Shown here: positions 59,851 through 64,000 of the stretch, in pieces
Position numbering within the stretch: position 1 is the first letter of the stretch
How the letters are laid out: each line of letters begins with the position of its first letter
Notes under the pieces: generated by a model
Database searches by the model: none
Told to the model about the DNA's origin: nothing
The model's input: the letters and a program-made list of their open reading frames with translations, nothing else
Translations under genes and position numbers: made by a program
Assembly: GCF_036416795.1 (NCBI RefSeq)
Contig: NZ_CP143867.1
Span: forward strand, 3,030,001-3,094,000
Origin: Bacteroides sp. MSB163
Lineage (GTDB): Bacteria > Bacteroidota > Bacteroidia > Bacteroidales > Bacteroidaceae
Direction of reading: 5' to 3'
DNA: 64,000 bases

Positions 59851-60618
59851 TCACCTAATAATACCACGTTCGGAGTCACGGATGAAGCTGACAATGTATT
59901 CTATTTCCGGGCTCGTCGGAATTTCTTCTTCTATTTTCTTTAATGCGTCTGAAGTGTTCAATCCACTTTGATAAATGATACGGTATGCGTTGTGTATATT
60001 CTCAATGGTTTCATTGGAGAATCCGCGACGGCGCAACCCGATAATGTTGATACCGCTGTAAGCAATCGGTTCCCGGCCTGCAATGATGTATGGCGGAATA
60101 TCCTTACTGAAACGGCAACCGCCTTGTATCATGCCATATCCGCCTACACGGCAGAATTGATGCATCAATACATTGGCACTGATAATGGAGAAATCGTCTA
60201 TCACAATCTCACCTGCCATTTTGGTAGAGTTACCAATGATGCAGTAATTACCGACAAGGGCGTCATGAGCTACGTGTACACCTTCCATCAACAGGTTATT
60301 GTTACCGATAATGGTTCTACCTTTGGCAGCCGTACCACGATTGATGGTAACATTTTCACGAATGGTATTGTTATTACCGACTTCAGCGGTACTCTCTTCT
60401 CCCTGAAATTTCAGGTCCTGAGGGATGGCACCGATAACAGCTCCCGGAAAAATCGTATTTCCATTGCCGATACGTGAACCGTACAGAATGTTGGCATTTG
60501 CCATAATCTTGTTGTTATCGCCGATTACCACATTCTTGTCGATGAATACAAAAGGAGCAATCTCTACGTTTTCCCCGATTTTTGCCTCGGGATGAATATA
60601 CGCTAAGGGACTTATCAT
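59851..60618 (-). CDS. lpxA: Acyl-ACP:UDP-N-acetylglucosamine O-acyltransferase
   Basis: A 255-residue left-handed beta-helix enzyme that adds the first 3-hydroxyacyl chain to UDP-GlcNAc in lipid A synthesis. Hexapeptide repeats run from residue 3 to about 185 (for example IAPFVFIDKNVVIGDNNKIM, VAHDALVGNYCIIGNSTKMA). They include the catalytic His region MEGVHVAHD and a C-terminal helical tail (IGLRRRGFSNETIENIHNAYR), as in E. coli LpxA. The start is the ATG at 60618, preceded by an AT-rich repeat. It lies downstream of lpxC-fabZ and lpxD on the same strand, the standard lipid A gene order. Confidence 0.97.
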   Translation of the reverse strand: MISPLAYIHPEAKIGENVEIAPFVFIDKNVVIGDNNKIMANANILYGSRIGNGNTIFPGAVIGAIPQDLKFQGEESTAEVGNNNTIRENVTINRGTAAKGRTIIGNNNLLMEGVHVAHDALVGNYCIIGNSTKMAGEIVIDDFSIISANVLMHQFCRVGGYGMIQGGCRFSKDIPPYIIAGREPIAYSGINIIGLRRRGFSNETIENIHNAYRIIYQSGLNTSDALKKIEEEIPTSPEIEYIVSFIRDSERGIIR

Positions 60619-60620
60619 GT

Positions 60621-60725
60621 TATTTAATTATTAATTATCAAATATTAATTATTAATTATCAGGATGAAAGCGCTTAAACAATAAGTGCGCAGCCAATTAA
60701 TAATTAATACTTAATACCTAATATT
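60621..60725. repeat. AT-rich direct and inverted repeats between lpxA and lpxC-fabZ
   Basis: TTAATTATTAATTATCA recurs at about 60624-60640 and 60645-60661. An opposite-orientation relative (AATTAATAATTAATAC) lies at about 60695-60710. A GC-containing patch with GCGCTTA and TAAGTGCGC separates them. It is a low-complexity intergenic spacer; similar words occur at 3800-3830. No gene is seen in it. Confidence 0.6.
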
Positions 60726-60730
60726 TATAT

Positions 60731-62116
60731 TCACTTGTTCTTAACTATTTGTGCCATAAACTCTGCCTCGCAAACCACTTTCTCGCCTACGAACGCATAG
60801 CCTTTCATCGTGGAAATGCCACGGCGGATAGGTGCAAGCAGTTCTACGCGGAAGATAAGGGTGTCACCCGGCACAACCTTTTGACGGAACTTCACACCAT
60901 CTATCTTCATGAAGTAGGTGGAGTAGCGGTCGGGTTCGTCTACGGAGTTCAATACAAGCAGACCGCCTACCTGTGCCATAGCTTCAACCTGCAACACACC
61001 CGGCATTACCGGTTCCTGTGGGAAGTGCCCCTGGAAGAAAGGCTCGTTGGCAGTGATATTCTTCACGCCTACAATATAATTGGCACCTATTTCAATCACC
61101 TTGTCTACCAATTGGAATGGGTAACGGTGTGGCAATAGTTCGCGGATACGGTTTACATCCATGACGGGTTCGCGGTTGCAGTCGTAAGTCGGAGCCTGTA
61201 TATCGTGCAGACGGATTTCCTTACGCATCTGGCGGGCAAACTTATTATTAATGGTATGTCCCGGACGTGTAGCAATGATACGTCCCTTGATAGGCTTGCC
61301 TATCAAAGCTAAGTCGCCAATTACATCGAGCAATTTGTGACGGGCACATTCATTGGCCCATACCAAAGGTTTGTGATTGATGTAACCCAGTTGCTTGGCA
61401 TCCATGTGGGGAACTCCCATCACGTCGGCCAACTTATCGAAGTCTTCCTGAGACATTTCCCGTTCGTAAATAACGATGGCATTGTCCAAATCGCCTCCTT
61501 TGATAAGACCTGCCTGCAACAGTGGTTCGATCTCGCGTACGAATACGAATGTACGGCTGCCGGCTACTTCATCTTGGAATTTCGACATATCCTCCAGCGT
61601 TGCAAACTGATTGGGAATGATGGTCGAGTCGTAAGATACCAGTACATTCAGACTAAAGTTCTCGTCGGGCAACACGATAATGGAAGAACCGGTCTTTTCA
61701 TCGCGAAACTCGATTTTTGACTTGATGATATAGAAATCTTTAACGGCATTTTGTTCTTCTGTACCTACGCGCTCTATTTCTTGTGCATAATATTGGGCGC
61801 TACCGTCCAGAATGGGAAACTCAGGACCGTTGACTTGTATCAGGCAGTTGTCTATGCCTAAGGCATAAAGGGCTGCCATGCCGTGCTCTACAGTGCTAAC
61901 CTTCACACCATTCTTGGAAAGAACGGTGCCGCGAGTGGTTTCAGTCACGTTGTCCGCAACCGCATCAATGGTAGGTTGTCCCTCCACGTCGATACGCTGG
62001 ATCTTATATCCGTGGTTGTCCGGAGCAGGATTGAAAGTAACGGTCAGGTCAAGTCCCGTATGAAGGCCTTTACCACTGAGGGAAAAACTGTCTTTCAGAG
62101 TCTTTTGTTTCAACAT
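60731..62116 (-). CDS. lpxC/fabZ: Bifunctional UDP-3-O-acyl-GlcNAc deacetylase / 3-hydroxyacyl-ACP dehydratase
   Basis: A 461-residue fusion. The N-terminal LpxC part (about 1-300) has LSGKGLHTGLDLTVTF, VEHGMAALYALGIDNCLIQVNGPE, SAQYYAQEIE and the zinc-ligand segment HKLLDVIGDLALIG; it removes the acetyl group of the lipid A precursor. The C-terminal FabZ part (about 315-461) has HRYPFQLVDKVIEI and the hot-dog active-site segment GHFPQEPVMPGVLQVEAMAQ; it dehydrates 3-hydroxyacyl-ACP in fatty acid synthesis. The fusion is a known feature of Bacteroidetes. It starts at the ATG at 62116, three bases from the lpxD stop, so the two genes are coupled. Confidence 0.97.
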   Translation of the reverse strand: MLKQKTLKDSFSLSGKGLHTGLDLTVTFNPAPDNHGYKIQRIDVEGQPTIDAVADNVTETTRGTVLSKNGVKVSTVEHGMAALYALGIDNCLIQVNGPEFPILDGSAQYYAQEIERVGTEEQNAVKDFYIIKSKIEFRDEKTGSSIIVLPDENFSLNVLVSYDSTIIPNQFATLEDMSKFQDEVAGSRTFVFVREIEPLLQAGLIKGGDLDNAIVIYEREMSQEDFDKLADVMGVPHMDAKQLGYINHKPLVWANECARHKLLDVIGDLALIGKPIKGRIIATRPGHTINNKFARQMRKEIRLHDIQAPTYDCNREPVMDVNRIRELLPHRYPFQLVDKVIEIGANYIVGVKNITANEPFFQGHFPQEPVMPGVLQVEAMAQVGGLLVLNSVDEPDRYSTYFMKIDGVKFRQKVVPGDTLIFRVELLAPIRRGISTMKGYAFVGEKVVCEAEFMAQIVKNK

Positions 62117-62119
62117 TTG

Positions 62120-63160
62120 TTACTTATTTATTTGTTGTTTTAATTCATTCAGTTCTTTACGGAGCTGGCGGAGTTCTGTTAGCATATCCGGCAGGTTCCG
62201 TTGGGCAACGGAGGCTTTGAAGTATTGTTTCAGCTCCATGGGAGGAGTACCGATTAACTGGCTGCCATCCTTAATATTACTGGGAACACCGGACTGTGCT
62301 CCGAGGTTCACTTTGTTTCCGATATGAATATGTCCTGCAATGCCTACTTGACCGCCGAACATGCACCATTCACCTACCTTGGTAGATCCTGCAATACCCA
62401 CTTGTGCCGCCATAACGGTATTTGCACCAATTTCGTCATTGTGGGCTACTTGTATCAGGTTGTCCAGTTTCACACCTTTGTGTACGATGGTTGCGCCCAT
62501 TGTAGCACGGTCTACGCAAGTGTTTGCACCAATCTCTACATTGTCTTCCAATATTACGATACCGATTTGAGGTATTTTTTCGTAACCTTCGGGAGTTGGA
62601 GCGAAACCAAAACCGTCCGCACCGATCACACAGCCGGAATGCAGGATGCAATGATTGCCTATCCGGCAGTCATGATAAATGGTTGTATTGGCATATAGGA
62701 TACAATTACTGCCCACTTTGGCGCCACTGCCGACAGTAGCATGCGGATGTATCATTGTATTGTCTCCTACTTCCGCGTATTCACCAATGCAAGCGAAGGG
62801 TGCAATGTAAACATCCTTGCCGATTTTTGCGGTCTCAGCAACGAAAGCCAACGGATCGATACCCACGCGCTTGGGCTTACTCTGTTCGTAAAGATTGAGC
62901 AGTTTAGCCAAACTTTCGTAGGCGTTATCTACTTTTATTAAAGTAGCTTTTATTTCCTGCTCAGGAACAAAGTCTTTGTTTACCAATACAATACTGGCTT
63001 GGGTCTCGTAGATATAAGATGTATATTTGGGGTTTGACAGAAACGATATAGCACCGGGGATGCCTTCTTCTATCTTGGCAAAAGTATGTACAGTTGCATT
63101 CTCATCTCCAACGATTTCTCCTTGGATAAATGTTGCAATTTGTTTAGCAGAGAACTCCAT
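62120..63160 (-). CDS. lpxD: UDP-3-O-(3-hydroxyacyl)glucosamine N-acyltransferase
   Basis: A 346-residue enzyme adding the second acyl chain in lipid A synthesis. The N-terminal alpha/beta domain (about 1-100, EFSAKQIATFIQGEIVGDEN) is followed by the hexapeptide beta-helix (AEVGDNTMIHPHATVGSGAKVG, CILHSGCVIGADGFGFAPTPEGYEKIPQIG) with the catalytic region around IQVAHNDEIG. A C-terminal helix is heptad-like (LRQLRKELNELKQQI). The ATG at 63160 (MEFSAKQ) is chosen over 63187 because the extra nine residues fall in intergenic AT-rich sequence. It precedes lpxC-fabZ by three bases and follows the HD-domain gene. Confidence 0.96.
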   Translation of the reverse strand: MEFSAKQIATFIQGEIVGDENATVHTFAKIEEGIPGAISFLSNPKYTSYIYETQASIVLVNKDFVPEQEIKATLIKVDNAYESLAKLLNLYEQSKPKRVGIDPLAFVAETAKIGKDVYIAPFACIGEYAEVGDNTMIHPHATVGSGAKVGSNCILYANTTIYHDCRIGNHCILHSGCVIGADGFGFAPTPEGYEKIPQIGIVILEDNVEIGANTCVDRATMGATIVHKGVKLDNLIQVAHNDEIGANTVMAAQVGIAGSTKVGEWCMFGGQVGIAGHIHIGNKVNLGAQSGVPSNIKDGSQLIGTPPMELKQYFKASVAQRNLPDMLTELRQLRKELNELKQQINK

Positions 63161-63245
63161 TGTCTTATTCTTGTTAGATGGTTTCAAATCACAAATAACG
63201 GACTTTTTTTTTATATTTCCTTGTCCTTGGGTGAATATTTTATAC

Positions 63246-64000
63246 TTACCTATGCAAACGTTGGTAGCAAAGATAGTATTTTTTTACCTTCTTAGACAAT
63301 AGGGAAATATTGAGCATGTCCGATGCTTCAGCAATATTCTTAATACTTCCGTCTTTATAAAGGATATCAATACTATCGTCTGCCGGGTCGTACATATTCT
63401 TCTCGATGCTGGGGGTAGAGACGAAATAGCTCGCTTCAGAGAGGGGTATGTCCAGTTGCTGACTGATTTGCAAAGTTAACTCTTTTTTTCTTTCTTCACA
63501 TATTGGTTCGGTAGAAATTTCCACTTTAAAGATATTACGGTTGATCATACCGAGGCTCAGCGTGGACAAAACCTTGTCGTTGTGGGTGCTCCACACCTTT
63601 AATGCGGTCCATATATCATTGTCGTCCAGTTGGATGAAGTTCTCCAGACACTCCGGATTGTTATAGAAAGTTTCCTTGTTGATGTCATTGTAAAGGAAAA
63701 AACGCAATGCCGGTGAAGCAAATAATTCTACACCTTTACTTGCTAATTCTTTGGCACGGAGTAGGGCGCTGATGAGCATTTTCTCGTATGCCACGGACGT
63801 TTTGTGCAGATATACCTGCCAGTACATCAAGCGGCGGGCTGTGAGGAAGTTCTCAATGGAATAGATGCCTTTGGATTCTATCACGAGATGGTCTTCTTTC
63901 ACATCGAGCATCTTGATGATGCGTGCCGAGCCGATGTTACCTTCCGTTACGCCGGTATAGAAACTGTCGCGGCGAAGGTAGTCCATACGGTCCATGTCGA
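63246..64000 (-). CDS. HD-domain phosphohydrolase, 3' part only (runs off window)
   Basis: The last ~250 residues of a gene whose start is beyond the right edge. The segment reads MDRMDYLRRDSFYTGVTEGNIGSARIIKML, then IESKGIYSIENFLTARRLMYWQVYLHKTS, which matches the C-terminal part of the HD superfamily group related to dGTPases and YpgQ-like enzymes. The metal-binding HD motif itself would lie in the missing part. The partial gene is on the same strand as lpxD, whose ATG is 85 bp away. Its position next to lpxD is common in Bacteroides as I recall, but that is memory rather than sequence evidence. Confidence 0.8.
   Translation of the reverse strand, partial: DMDRMDYLRRDSFYTGVTEGNIGSARIIKMLDVKEDHLVIESKGIYSIENFLTARRLMYWQVYLHKTSVAYEKMLISALLRAKELASKGVELFASPALRFFLYNDINKETFYNNPECLENFIQLDDNDIWTALKVWSTHNDKVLSTLSLGMINRNIFKVEISTEPICEERKKELTLQISQQLDIPLSEASYFVSTPSIEKNMYDPADDSIDILYKDGSIKNIAEASDMLNISLLSKKVKKYYLCYQRLHR

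Noticed and set aside
60731..62116. lpxC-fabZ fusion as a sequencing error or novel fusion
   Set aside because: Both halves are intact with all expected motifs, and this fusion is a known property of Bacteroidetes.

Overview
The window looks like a chromosomal segment of a gut Bacteroides species. Supporting signs are SusC/SusD pairs, hybrid two-component sensor-regulators, -7 promoter boxes of the TAnnTTTG type, sparse Shine-Dalgarno sequences, a fused LpxC-FabZ protein, and a moderate GC content. No rRNA, tRNA, CRISPR array, insertion sequence or phage gene was seen. The species cannot be fixed from the sequence alone.

Region 1 (1-9284) is housekeeping: an AI-2E family exporter, a YciO/YrdC protein, a PIF1-like helicase with TPRs and a HAD phosphatase on the minus strand. 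Facing them are a MenA-like prenyltransferase with a CPBP protease, a PatB-type C-S lyase and a membrane-bound TPR/HTH protein. Region 2 (9285-10206) is a 0.9 kb non-coding stretch holding a long hairpin repeat, a ~23 bp tandem repeat array and a terminator-like stem.

Region 3 (10207-43531) is a large polysaccharide utilisation locus, most likely for pectin. It has a TonB-dependent receptor, a PL1 pectate lyase, a CE8 pectin methylesterase, a first SusC/SusD/surface lipoprotein set, a GH3 enzyme and a hybrid two-component system (HTCS-A, minus strand). These are followed by an unknown lipoprotein, a second SusC/SusD/surface lipoprotein set and a paralogous HTCS-B (minus strand). The pieces fit together as follows: the methylesterase exposes galacturonate carboxyls, lyases cut the backbone, the surface lipoproteins and SusD bind fragments, SusC imports them, GH3 trims side sugars, and the HTCS proteins sense oligosaccharides in the periplasm and switch transcription. 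A PL10 pectate lyase lies apart (47048-48907), yet its promoter carries the same operator-like block as the second SusCD operon, so it is probably a detached member of the regulon.

Region 4 (43678-46771) holds an SPFH protein, a secreted alpha/beta hydrolase, an Arc-type small DNA-binding protein and a membrane protein. Region 5 (49426-50743) is an overlapping pair: a hemerythrin-like protein and a LuxR-type regulator whose receiver domain lacks the phospho-acceptor. Region 6 (50910-58238) is a BlaI/M56-type signalling cluster in which the M56 protease is fused to TonB, plug-like and carboxypeptidase-regulatory-like domains. It is accompanied by two TlpA-like proteins, a stand-alone plug protein and an exported C45-type N-terminal-cysteine hydrolase. 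Region 7 (58242-64000, minus strand) is housekeeping: miaA, a pRiA4b ORF-3-like protein, lpxA, lpxC-fabZ, lpxD and the 3' part of an HD-domain gene running off the window.

The most notable non-coding result is a promoter signature, TTT(T)(C/A)C(C/T)C(C/T) placed 29-30 bp upstream of the -7 TTTG, found before five transcription units of the pectin system. Identifications rest on motif reading without database searches.
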